Assembly: GCA_963818985.1 (NCBI GenBank)
Contig: CAWFUJ010000002.1
Coordinates: forward strand, 1 to 44,890
DNA from: JAFEDN01 sp963818985
GTDB lineage: Bacteria; Pseudomonadota; Gammaproteobacteria; Coxiellales; Coxiellaceae
DNA length: 44,890 bases
Direction of reading: 5' to 3'
Below are positions 1 through 8,436 of the stretch, piece by piece; position 1 is the stretch's first letter, and each line of letters opens with the position of its first letter. A program made the position numbers and the translations under genes. A model generated the notes under the pieces. It searched no databases. It was not told the origin of the DNA and saw only the letters and a program-made list of their open reading frames with translations.

Positions 1-344
1 TGACTACTTATCGAGGCCTTAACAAAGTAATTCTCAGCTTGTTGCCACCGGTTTTCAGCTAACTCGCACGCTGCTATTTGCGCCAAATCTAGACTGTGGT
101 GCTCATTAGAAAGATGTCGCCAACGAGCCCATTGTTGGCCAAAAAAGACTGGTGCGTACTAGCACTCGCAATAAGAAATAACCAATAAAAAAAGCCCCAT
201 TAAAATAATGATGGCCATCCATAGACTCGTTTCTATTTGCCATTGACCATACGTCACTAACACGTAACCCGAATCTTGTTGCATTTTCCAGCCTAACCAG
301 ATGGCAAAAAGCAGGAGTATAAAAATAACGATTAATTTGCGCAT
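1..344 (-). pseudogene. hemY: HemY N-terminal part, interrupted by an in-frame TAG (partial, runs off the window)
   Basis: HemY is an inner-membrane protein with a tetratricopeptide-type helical domain, found at the end of hemC/hemD/hemX operons; its exact role in haem synthesis is unsettled. The first 61 codons (344 down to 162) give two hydrophobic segments (about residues 4-17 and 42-58) separated by a short loop with the family's typical Q..GYV pattern. A TAG at 161-159 then stops the frame, but the same frame stays open to the window edge and encodes a HemY-like continuation (WARWRHL, then LAENRWQQAENYF, the start of the helical repeats). So one substitution or miscalled base separates this from an intact gene. 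It begins 2 bases after the hemX tail ends. Identity is fairly sure; whether the stop is real is not known. Confidence 0.72.
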
Positions 345-346
345 AC

Positions 347-1411
347 TTAAATCTCTATGCCATGACTGACATTAGACTGAACATTAGGAGGAGGAGGAGT
401 GGACGGCGGAGCTTCTGGCGTACGATCAGGAATTGGGGGCATATCGGGGTGGATTGTTCAATCTGAGCTTGTTTTAAAGTTTCCAATGTGTTTTTTAAAC
501 TGGGAATTGACGGACTGATATTAATATTTATTAAGTTTTTTAATCGAGTAAGATTGGGATCGGGCGGTATTATCCAGATAAGAATCAGTGACCCATCCCT
601 GGATTTGCTCCAAATTTTGCTGATAAAGTTTTTCTTGCTGCTGTAGCACCGCCCACTGTGCTTGCTTTAGAGCAAATTCTATATTTTCTCTGACTAATTC
701 TCGTTGATCAGGCGGCAGTATGGACACATGACTCGATTGTTTATATTGAATAATGAGCACACCCCTCAGTTTGTTTAATAATGAATGGAGGGTTTTTTCA
801 TACCAGGATTGATGGGTGGGGGGTGCTGATTCTTCCGATGTTGAAGATGGATTTTTTGAAATGTGCGCAGGCGTAAAATCTAATCTACTAATAGATTCAC
901 CTAAAGTTTGTAGCTCTAACACCAAATTTGCTGCATCGACAACAACAATTTCTTTTAATCGATTTAAATCACTGGCCAAAGATCTTTCTAAAGGTAAAAG
1001 ACGAGGATCAGTTAGAGTGCGCAAATGATATTGGGCTAAATTAAGCAATTTAATCGCATTATTGACATCTTTGTTTAATTCTAAATAAATATTAGCCAGG
1101 TCAATTAAATACGCTGCTTCATTCAATCCTTGTTGACGACCACCTTGATTAATCAAGTTAGTTAATTGATTTAATTTATTTTGGGTAACAGTTAATGACA
1201 AGCTTTGTTGCTGAATTTGTTTATTTAAGTTTTGCATTAACGACTGCTGCTGCGTTTGTTGTTGCAGCTGTTGCTGTAATTGTTGTTGTAATTGTTGCTG
1301 AAACTGATGATTTTGAAAGTTTAGATGTCGCCAAAAAAATAGATTAACAGTACTCACTATCCCGAGCACCAAAATAATGATAATTATTAAAATTATATTC
1401 TTTTTGTTCAT
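347..1411 (-). pseudogene. hemX: HemX-like protein with two compensating frameshifts near its C-terminus
   Basis: HemX is a membrane-anchored protein encoded after hemD; it is often labelled uroporphyrinogen methyltransferase-like but lacks the catalytic domain. The uninterrupted part (1411 to 521, 296 aa) has an N-terminal membrane anchor (residues 6-27), a very glutamine-rich stretch (about 36-70) predicted as coiled coil, and the helical domain with the conserved WAVLQ / YQQNLEQIQGWV region. The frame then meets a stop at 521, but a +1 frame from about 575 to 440 reads PDPNLTRLKNL and SIPSLKNTLETLKQ, the expected HemX C-terminal helix, and the original frame resumes as a proline-rich tail (PEAPPSTPPPP) ending at 347, three bases before hemY. 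The total is 355 codons, so two opposite one-base indels explain everything. It directly follows hemD. Confidence 0.75.
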
Positions 1412-2170
1412 CTATTTGTTTCCATAATAAAGCAATTCAGAGTAAATTGCATCATCACTTGCTCCATGGGCCATTCGTATCTTTTTTACTCCCCATTTTT
1501 CGGCCTCTTTAACCATTGCTGGATTGATAACTAATAAGGGTGTTTGTTGCAGCCAATCATGGGCGGATTTACCTAACAATAGCTTGAGATTAATTAAGCT
1601 TTCAAGGCTGTTGCTGACGATTAAATTTATTCCGCCACTTTTAAGTTCGTGGAATTTTTCTTCAGAATTAATCATTGGCAATTGCCGGCGGTAGCAATCT
1701 ATTTGTTCTACTAGTGCCCCCCGTTCCGTTAAAACTTCTTTTAACAAAGGTCGTGGATTTTCTCCACCAAAAATAGCAATTTTTTGGTGATCAATTTTTT
1801 GTAAATATTTTAATGCAAGCAATCCTTCGCTATTGTGTGATTCAGGAACCAAAATATTGCGAATAGCATATCTTTTTAATTCATGGGCAGTACCAGGCCC
1901 TATAGAGATAATTTCTCGTTCTAACTCTTGTTTAGGCCAGAGAGGCAAAGCATAGCGGACTGCATTGGCGCTGGTGAAAATTATAAAATGATATCCAGAC
2001 AATTGATGAAGGGATGACAATAAATGAGCATTATCCTTGGCAGGTAAAATCTCTATAGTGGGAAAGAGCAAGGTTTCCCCGCCTAATTGATGAATTTTTC
2101 CAATTAACGCCCCAGCTTGATGTAATGGGCGAGTAATTAAAATAGTTTGACCTTTTAAAGGCTTATTCAT
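1412..2170 (-). CDS. hemD: Uroporphyrinogen-III synthase
   Basis: HemD closes and isomerises the linear tetrapyrrole hydroxymethylbilane to uroporphyrinogen III, in the cytoplasm, directly after HemC. The 252-aa product has the normal length for the family. Visible features are the N-terminal TILITRPLHQAGALIG strand-turn, the YHFIIFTSANAVRYAL segment, IISIGPGTAHELKRY, the hinge followed by KIAIFGGENPRPLL, and the C-terminal LIVSNSLESLINL segment, all in the usual order of the two-lobed fold. This family is poorly conserved and has no catalytic signature residue, so context matters: it lies between hemC and hemX in the order typical of gammaproteobacteria. It is separated from hemC by about 99 bp that hold a palindromic repeat, and its stop abuts the hemX start. 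Confidence 0.93.
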   Translation of the reverse strand: MNKPLKGQTILITRPLHQAGALIGKIHQLGGETLLFPTIEILPAKDNAHLLSSLHQLSGYHFIIFTSANAVRYALPLWPKQELEREIISIGPGTAHELKRYAIRNILVPESHNSEGLLALKYLQKIDHQKIAIFGGENPRPLLKEVLTERGALVEQIDCYRRQLPMINSEEKFHELKSGGINLIVSNSLESLINLKLLLGKSAHDWLQQTPLLVINPAMVKEAEKWGVKKIRMAHGASDDAIYSELLYYGNK

Positions 2171-2187
2171 AAGATTTCCAGATATAC

Positions 2188-2264
2188 GTCATTCCGCGAC
2201 TTAACGCGGGATCCATACTGACTTGCAAGCCTGCATGGGTCCCGCGATCAAGTTGCGGGATGAC
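2188..2264. repeat. Palindromic intergenic repeat, GTCATCCC family (copy 1)
   Basis: A 77-bp imperfect palindrome starting GTCATTCCGCGACTT and ending AAGTTGCGGGATGAC, with inner arms CGCGGGATCCAT / ATGGGTCCCGCG. It fills the hemC-hemD gap. Related cores occur at 5523, 18160, 23818-23988 and 33057. Confidence 0.85.
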
Positions 2265-2269
2265 ACAAC

Positions 2270-3187
2270 TCAATTAAGCAAATCACTGGCACCTTTGGAT
2301 AGTAACTTTTCTGCCAATTCCATTCCTAACTGTAAAGCTTGATCTATTGGTCCGCTAATCGAATCGCGAATAACTTCTTGCCCATTTAAACTGCCGACCA
2401 TTGCATCGATCATTAAAGTTTGCTGTTCAATTCTAGCATGTGCGCCAATGGGGGTATAACAATCACCCCCCAATCGAAAATTAACGGCGCGTTCTGCAAT
2501 AATACATTGATGTGTAGGCCAATGATCGATAGTTTTTAATAAGGATTTGGTCACTAAGTCATCGTTGCGGCATTCGATTCCTATCGCACCCTGTCCAATC
2601 GCCGGAATAAGGTCTTGTAAAGAAAAATATTGAGTAATTCGTTCGGTTAGACCTAATCGTTTGAATCCTGCAGCCGCTAAGATAATGGCATCAAACTCGA
2701 AATGATCTAATTTAGTTAACCGGGAACCTACATTGCCGCGAATGGGTTTAATCATGAGATCTGGACGTTTAGCCAATAATTGTGATTGGCGCCTGGGGCT
2801 AGCGGTGCCGACGATAGCACGACTAGGCAGCGTTTCCCAGCAAGAAACGCGATTCGAAATAAATACATCGCGTGGGTCTTCGCGTCGACAAACAGCGATT
2901 AATTGCAAGCCTGATGTAGGTCTCACTGACATGTCTTTAACGCTATGCACTGCAATATCAGCCTCATGAGAAAGTAGAGCATTTTGCAGCTCTTTAACAA
3001 ACATAGATTTTCCACCGATTTGAGTTAATTCAATATCTGTTCTCTTATCGCCGGCGGTGGTTAATTCCAAGAATTGAACGGATAAGTGAGGGGTTGCTGC
3101 TTCTAAGAGTTTTTTTACCTCTTCAGCTTGGATTAAAGCCAAAGGACTTTTGCGAGTGGCAATGACCAAACAAGAGGGTGATTTCAT
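2270..3187 (-). CDS. hemC: Hydroxymethylbilane synthase (porphobilinogen deaminase)
   Basis: HemC polymerises four porphobilinogen molecules into hydroxymethylbilane, using a covalent dipyrromethane cofactor. The product is 305 aa, near the usual 310. Catalytic aspartate D85 lies in AVHSVKDM; the substrate-binding arginines lie in GTASPRRQSQL (128-138) and PIRGNVGSRL (148-157); the cofactor-attachment cysteine is C243 in RLGGDCYTPIGAHA. The cysteine loop reads GGDCYTPIG rather than the commoner GGCQVPIG form, an acceptable variant because the Cys and PIG are kept. The start codon overlaps the stop of the upstream acyltransferase gene in an ATGA arrangement, suggesting translational coupling. 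hemD follows after a 77-bp palindromic repeat. Confidence 0.97.
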   Translation of the reverse strand: MKSPSCLVIATRKSPLALIQAEEVKKLLEAATPHLSVQFLELTTAGDKRTDIELTQIGGKSMFVKELQNALLSHEADIAVHSVKDMSVRPTSGLQLIAVCRREDPRDVFISNRVSCWETLPSRAIVGTASPRRQSQLLAKRPDLMIKPIRGNVGSRLTKLDHFEFDAIILAAAGFKRLGLTERITQYFSLQDLIPAIGQGAIGIECRNDDLVTKSLLKTIDHWPTHQCIIAERAVNFRLGGDCYTPIGAHARIEQQTLMIDAMVGSLNGQEVIRDSISGPIDQALQLGMELAEKLLSKGASDLLN

Positions 3188-4068
3188 ATTATCCTGCGCT
3201 CGGCAGAGCCGATGCCCTGTAAAAGTTTATCTTTTTCTTCCCATAAATTATTTAAGTATTGCTGAAAAGATTTACGAAATTGACGATCTTGATAAGGGTC
3301 GCCTATCATCTCTTCGGTAATTGGTAATAGTTCATAATGTAAATAGATTTTCTGGATTTTACCGGATAAAAAGTCCCATAATGTTAAATTGGCTGGCGTA
3401 TAATGCAAGGTCACATTGATGATGCCGCTTAATTGGGAATTCAATTCATTTAAAACCAAAGCTGCGCCGGTTGCTTTAGGTTTTAACAAATATTGATAAG
3501 GGGATTGCTGATGGTGCTTTTTTTCGAGAGTAAACCGTGTGCCTTCGACAAAATTCATCACGGTAGTAGGAAATTCTTTGAATTTTGCACAGGCGGCTCG
3601 AGTTGTTTCTATATCTTTAGTTTTTAACTGAGGGTTTTTTCGTACTTCCTCATGACTATGACGGGCCATAAATGGATAACCTAAAAAATAACAAGCCCAT
3701 CCTGCGATAGGTAAAGACCATAATAATTCTTTTTTCATAAAAAATTTTAAGATAGGCACTTTATGACGGAAAAAAATTCCTAAGATCAAAATATCCATCC
3801 AAGACTGGTGATTGCATATTAGCAAGTACCATCGATTGGGATCCAAATCTGCCTCACCTTCCGTTTGCCATTTATTTCGCGTACAGAGCTGTAAAATCCA
3901 AGAATTGACGTCCATCCACCAAACCGGCCATTTTAATAACCATGCTTGGCCTTGATAACGCCATTTGGCTAATGGCAAGAGATGAATAGGAATATAAAAA
4001 ATAAGGATCAAGGTCGCTACTAAAACCATATTTAAGAATAATAAAATAATAGAAAGGGCTGCCCGCAC
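3184..4068 (-). CDS. YihG-like 1-acylglycerol-3-phosphate O-acyltransferase family protein
   Basis: A 294-aa member of the PlsC/LPLAT superfamily, which transfers acyl chains from acyl-ACP or acyl-CoA to lysophospholipids at the inner membrane. The N-terminus has a membrane segment (about 8-30). The catalytic HX4D motif is H87-D92 in CNHQSWMD, and the substrate-binding block is FVEGTRFT (173-180), the exact form seen in the YihG subgroup, as is the PKATGAALVL segment after it. The long spacing between motifs and the overall length also fit YihG better than PlsC. It overlaps hemC by four bases and lies 10 bp after an exported protein gene, so it is probably co-transcribed with the haem genes although no pathway link is evident. 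Substrate preference cannot be read from the sequence. Confidence 0.87.
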   Translation of the reverse strand: MRAALSIILLFLNMVLVATLILIFYIPIHLLPLAKWRYQGQAWLLKWPVWWMDVNSWILQLCTRNKWQTEGEADLDPNRWYLLICNHQSWMDILILGIFFRHKVPILKFFMKKELLWSLPIAGWACYFLGYPFMARHSHEEVRKNPQLKTKDIETTRAACAKFKEFPTTVMNFVEGTRFTLEKKHHQQSPYQYLLKPKATGAALVLNELNSQLSGIINVTLHYTPANLTLWDFLSGKIQKIYLHYELLPITEEMIGDPYQDRQFRKSFQQYLNNLWEEKDKLLQGIGSAERRII

Positions 4069-4078
4069 AAAAAACTCC

Positions 4079-4603
4079 TTAAAAACCTGATCTGGAAGAA
4101 TGTGAAGGGGGTTTTTTCAATTTTTCTGCTTGTTCGTAAAGATCTTCTTGTTCCTCTTTAATTCGCATCTGAAAAGGACATTCTTCTCGGAGAGAAGTTT
4201 CGCAATTTTGATAACCACCCAAATTATCCGACCACTTTCCACCTTTGGGCTCTAACGTCAGAGTATTAAAAGCCAATAATATAGGAAAGGAGGTGTCCGA
4301 TGGACCTCGATAAACACAAAAGATTTGGCCGACGTTGGTGCCACGCCATTGGGCACCAGAAAAACGCGTAATTTTGTCGACAAATGAAAGATCAAAACTT
4401 TTCCATCCGCCTGAGGCTGACCAGGTCATGCTCTCGGGATCTTTTTTTAATGCTGAAATGGCAGGACAGTAAAATAAGTTTGCAACCATTGTTTGCCTGG
4501 TCGGAGCTGAAATGGTTTCGCCTTTAGCTAATGTGGAAATTAACCCTAAGCTTAAGCCAAAAACAATCAGTATCATAAAATTTTTACGAATATATGTTAA
4601 CAT
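4079..4603 (-). CDS. Exported protein of unknown function
   Basis: I do not recognise this 174-aa protein. It has a probable signal peptide (KNFMILIVFGLSLGLISTLAKG, residues 7-28 in outline, likely cut near A26-E29). The mature part has exactly four cysteines (C46, C96, C134, C142), compatible with two disulfides, and conserved-looking aromatic/glycine blocks (WSASGGWKSF, GAQWRGTNVGQIFCVYRG, GGYQNC). The C-terminus is a charged helix (KEEQEDLYEQAEKLKKP) with a basic-polar tail. It heads the minus-strand run that leads into the acyltransferase and haem genes, and is divergent from apaH with a 91-bp shared promoter gap. A periplasmic or secreted location is inferred from the leader only. Confidence 0.75.
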   Translation of the reverse strand: MLTYIRKNFMILIVFGLSLGLISTLAKGETISAPTRQTMVANLFYCPAISALKKDPESMTWSASGGWKSFDLSFVDKITRFSGAQWRGTNVGQIFCVYRGPSDTSFPILLAFNTLTLEPKGGKWSDNLGGYQNCETSLREECPFQMRIKEEQEDLYEQAEKLKKPPSHSSRSGF

Positions 4604-4694
4604 GACAAACCATCGGCCCTGTATGAGTGAATGGGAGCTATTTAGAATAATACATTAAATGTCACTGACCATCTAGAAATTGTGAGGCAAGGTT

Positions 4695-5504
4695 TTGTCA
4701 ACATATATTATTGGAGATGTCCAAGGCTGTTACGTTGAGCTTCAACAGCTGTTAACATTGATTGGTTTCAATCCACAGCAAGACCGTTTAGGATTTATCG
4801 GTGACTTAGTAAACCGAGGCCCGGATTCATTATTGGTGTTAAGGTTTGTCAAAAAATTAGCCAATGCGTGGGTGGTTTTGGGTAATCATGATTTGCACTT
4901 ATTAGCCCTTGGCTATAAAGTTGTTTCTTATCGAGGATCTCATACTTTAGATCAAGTGCTTAATGCCCCTGATAAAAATGAGTTATTAGAATGGTTAAGG
5001 CATTTACCTTTGATGCGATACGACGCGCAATTCGATGCAATTTTGGTGCATGCCGGGGTCCCTCCACAATGGACGCTGGCTGAAGCGCAGCTCTGCGCCA
5101 ATCAAGTTGCCGAGCAATTAAGTGGCAGCAATTTTTTAGAATGTTTGCGGCATCTCTATGGGATGCAGCCGCTCAAGTGGCAAAACAATTTAAGTGGTTG
5201 GGACCGAATTCGTTATATAGTCAATGCGTTTACGCGTATGAGGTTTTGTACTCAGGAAGGCACCTTAGATTTAACCAATAAAACCATTCGCTCTGTTGAT
5301 CCCATTCATTTGCGTCCATGGTTTGAATGGTATCATCGGTCTCATCGTGTTTTATTTGGTCATTGGGCGGCTTTGGAGGGTAAAACTTCAAATCCACTCT
5401 GCGAGGCATTAGACACGGGCTGTGTCTGGGGTCGTTCTTTAACAGCCTATCGTTTAGAAGATCATCGCCGGTTTTCCGTAGCTGCATTGCCGAAAGGTAA
5501 ATAA
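4695..5504 (+). CDS. apaH: Bis(5'-nucleosyl)-tetraphosphatase (symmetrical)
   Basis: ApaH hydrolyses diadenosine tetraphosphate to two ADP and, in E. coli, also removes Np4 caps from RNA 5' ends. The 269-aa product has the metallophosphatase motifs in order: GDVQGC (7-12), GDLVNRGPDS (36-45) and GNHD (63-66), then HAGVPPQW and FGHWAALEG with the later metal-binding histidines. The start is a TTG, placed because it aligns with the family N-terminus (STYIIGDVQG) and has GAGG about 8 bases upstream; no ATG is available before the first motif. A palindromic repeat follows the stop by 19 bp and probably ends the transcript. It faces folA, which is convergent. Confidence 0.96.
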   Translation: MSTYIIGDVQGCYVELQQLLTLIGFNPQQDRLGFIGDLVNRGPDSLLVLRFVKKLANAWVVLGNHDLHLLALGYKVVSYRGSHTLDQVLNAPDKNELLEWLRHLPLMRYDAQFDAILVHAGVPPQWTLAEAQLCANQVAEQLSGSNFLECLRHLYGMQPLKWQNNLSGWDRIRYIVNAFTRMRFCTQEGTLDLTNKTIRSVDPIHLRPWFEWYHRSHRVLFGHWAALEGKTSNPLCEALDTGCVWGRSLTAYRLEDHRRFSVAALPKGK

Positions 5505-5522
5505 ATATCCATGGCGAGATTA

Positions 5523-5563
5523 TGTCATCCCGGATAAATGCTGCGCATTTTCCGGGATGACAT
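5523..5563. repeat. Palindromic repeat, GTCATCCC family (copy 2), between convergent apaH and folA
   Basis: A near-perfect hairpin: ATGTCATCCCGGATAAATGC, three bases, then the complementary GCATTTTCCGGGATGACAT. It sits between two convergent stops and could act as a bidirectional terminator, though no U tract follows. It is a short form of the arm seen at 23818. Confidence 0.85.
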
Positions 5564-5608
5564 ACTATTTCAAAAACATACATTTTAAGGTTAACAAAAA
5601 CTCGTAAT

Positions 5609-6100
5609 TCAGGTTCTACTAAATTTTACCATGCGAAAGCTATAAGGGTTATTAGTATCTTTTAAAAAAGTTTCGCTTGCCGTTTCTTGCCACTCATTTT
5701 GGTTCCAAGGTGGAAAAAAGGCATCGCCTTCAAACTTACCGTCGATAAATGTCAAATACATATAATTAGCTATCGCCAAGGTTTGTCCAAAAAGCTCGGC
5801 CCCACCGATCACCATTAATTCTTCGTCATTGGCGACGGAGGACAGTGCTTTTTCCAACGAACTATAAACTTCGCATCCGGGTAAATGCAAATCTGGTTGA
5901 TGGGAGAGAATTAAGTTGCGCCGCTTTGGCAATGGTCTGCCGATGCTGATAAAGGTTTTTCTGCCCATTAAAACAGGGTGACCTAAAGTTACTTTTTTAA
6001 AGTGCGCCAATTCAGCGGGTAAATGCCAGGGCATTTGCCCATCTTTACCAATCACTCGGTCATCAATAGACATAGCGGCTACTATAGAAATATTCATCAT
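5609..6100 (-). CDS. folA: Dihydrofolate reductase
   Basis: FolA reduces dihydrofolate to tetrahydrofolate with NADPH, feeding thymidylate, purine and formyl-methionine synthesis. The 163-aa product has the usual length. It shows the N-terminal ISIVAAMSIDDRVIG strand, the Met20-type loop GQMPWHLPAELAHF with the acidic catalytic residue E30 (Asp in E. coli, Glu in many others), the NADPH-binding GHPVLMGRKTF and RNLILSHQ blocks, and the VIGGAELFGQTL glycine motif. The first codons are ATGATG; either could start, differing by one residue. It begins 3 bases after the histidine kinase frame ends, so it is likely the last gene of that minus-strand transcript. Confidence 0.96.
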   Translation of the reverse strand: MMNISIVAAMSIDDRVIGKDGQMPWHLPAELAHFKKVTLGHPVLMGRKTFISIGRPLPKRRNLILSHQPDLHLPGCEVYSSLEKALSSVANDEELMVIGGAELFGQTLAIANYMYLTFIDGKFEGDAFFPPWNQNEWQETASETFLKDTNNPYSFRMVKFSRT

Positions 6101-6103
6101 GAG

Positions 6104-8430
6104 TTATTCTTTATAGTGGCTGACAAATCTTAATAAGGCGACCTTGCAATTAGTCAGCGTAAGCGGCTTACTGATGAAATCATTCATCCCTACATCTATG
6201 CATTCTTGACGATATTGTTCATCAATATGACCTGTTAATGCAATGATTGGTGTAAATTGGTGCTCGGCTAATTGCCGAATTTGGGTAGCCACCCAAAAAC
6301 CATCGTAGTCTGGCAAACCGATATCTAATAGAATTAAATCAAATTGATGGATTCTTGCCATTTCAAGCGCTTGAGTTCCATTGGCAGCAATGTCTACATA
6401 GCAATTCAATTTATTCAAAGTATTGGTAGCTCCTTTCTGAATGAGGCTATTGTCTTCTACCAGTAGCACGCGCGTTAAAGCCGCTTTGTTATTAGCCAAA
6501 GTCTGCTGATAAGGAGAAGGGGGTGGTTTATGGGGATGTATCAGTGAAGCCTGACTTTTAGAATATTCATCGACATAGTTAATTGTACTCGAGCTGTGAT
6601 TAGCTGGTTGCATAGATAGTTCGATAACAAAACGAGACCCTTTTCCAAACTCACTACTGAGCCGTATTTTGCCGCCCAGTTTCTCTATAAATCTTTTGGC
6701 AATTGATAATCCCAACCCGCTGCCTTGATATTTGCCCTGGTAAGAAGGATTAACCCGGTAAAAACTACTAAAAATTTTGGTTTGTTCTTCTTCAGCTATA
6801 CCGATTCCGGTATCTTCTATTATTATCAATAGTGGGAAGTTTTTTTCATCTTTAGCGGAAGCCTGATTTTCTTCGACACTGATAATAACATGCCCAGATT
6901 CAGTAAATTTAAGTGCATTACTGATAAGATTTAATATGGCTCTTTGAATCAATGAGGAATCACTGATAAAAATGTGTGGAAAATCGTCTGGGTAGTTACT
7001 TTTTAGAATAATATTTTTTGGTTTGGAAACTGGAATGAACAAATCCACTAATTGATCAATCATCATTTTTAAATCAAAAGGTTGATTTTTATCTTGAGAT
7101 TCATCATAAAATTCAAGTTTGGTCAAATGGATAACATTGTTTAATAAACTTAACAATTCTGTACTGGAGTTCTGTATGGCATGAATATCCGCTCGAAATT
7201 CCGCAGGTATTTTCTCTTCAAGCCAATTTGCTAGGCCTTGAATACCAATCAAAGGAGTACGGATATCATGGCTAATATTAGCAATAAATTGGCTTTTAGC
7301 GCGATTACTCACCTCAGCTTTTTCCTTGGCCTCTTCTAAATCTTTTTCAATCTGAACTTGATCAGTAATGTCAGTAGAGATGCCAAGGAGCCCAATGATC
7401 TCGCCAGATTTATCTATCATTGGAGACTTTAGAGCTTAAGAATACTCTTTCTTGACCGTTACGTATCACCTTTTCACGAGTGATATCAGGCTGTCCGGTT
7501 TCCATCACTTGTTGAATGTGTTCATGTATTTCTTGGGCTAAGGCAGGATCCCATCCTGAGGCCGTGGCTATATCAGAAATTGATTTACCTATAATGTCGC
7601 TGGGGTCTTTTAAATTAAACCCTTCTAGTAAATTTTGATTACAACCGATAGCGCGTCCTTCCCGATCTAACCAATAAATATTACTGGGTGAAGACATTAA
7701 GATGCTTTCTAGATAAACATCGGTAGAATATTTAGATTTTTCTATGGCTTTTTGCAATTTTTTAAGCTGGGTGATATCGGTAGAAATACCGATGATCCCT
7801 TAAGGTCTTTCCCTGTTCATCAAAAAAAGGTGCTTTATAAGACAAAAAGTTTTGACTGTCTTCGCTGTATTTAAATGTTTCTTCAAATAAAGAAGGCTGA
7901 TTGTTGTCGATGACTTGCTGGTTATTCTCGCATATTTTCTCGACCATGCTGGGAGATATATTTAAGATAACGCCAATCTCGTCCAAGGTTTTGCCGAACA
8001 ATTGCTCAGGTTTAAGTCCCACACTTTGGGCTTGGGATAGGTTGCATAAAATGACGCGATTATTAGTATCCATCCAATAAATATGTAACCCTTGATATAA
8101 AGAATTTAATAGGCTTGCCAAATAAATATTGGGGTTAAACAACGGTTGCTGCGGTTTGCCGACTAAAATCTTAATATGATCAGTGTCTATAATTTTCCAT
8201 TCAATGGGTTGAGTGGTGCGACTTGAAGTTGTCGCGGTATGAGTATTCAGATTGACTATGGGTTGCAAACCCGAGCGTTGGCAAGCAACGAAATAGTTTT
8301 GTCGGATTAAATTTTTTTGAGAACAGAAGTAATCTTTAGCACTGGGGTTTAGGAAAGTGATATTATTATCGCCGTCCAATAGGATAATAATATCACTGAT
8401 AGCATCATAAAGTTGATAATGACTGTTCAC
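6104..8430 (-). pseudogene. Hybrid PAS-PAS-PAS sensor histidine kinase with receiver domain, split by two frameshifts
   Basis: Three consecutive reading frames together encode one hybrid kinase of about 775 aa. Frame 1 (8430-7762, GTG start) holds two PAS domains; frame 2 (about 7800-7430) continues GIIGISTDITQLKKLQ and a third PAS domain; frame 3 (about 7430-6104) continues MIDKSGEIIGLLGISTDIT, then HisKA with phospho-acceptor H51 (ISHDIRTP), an N box (LNLISNALKF), G boxes DTGIGIA and GSGLGLSIAK, and a receiver with acidic pocket E322-D323, phospho-Asp D366, T396 and K418 (numbering from frame 3). The junctions are single-base shifts at about 7800 and 7430. All catalytic residues are intact, which argues for a recent mutation or sequence error. 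No membrane segment is seen, so it is probably cytoplasmic. The gene starts 6 bp after the 579-aa gene. Confidence 0.85.
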
Positions 8431-8436
8431 AAAACT

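Noticed and set aside
3184..4068. Calling the acyltransferase plsC
   Set aside because: FVEGTRFT and the length fit the YihG subgroup better than the canonical PlsC.
5230..5583. 117-codon minus-strand frame opposite the end of apaH
   Set aside because: It lies inside the conserved apaH frame and reads through a palindromic repeat; no family resemblance or ribosome site.
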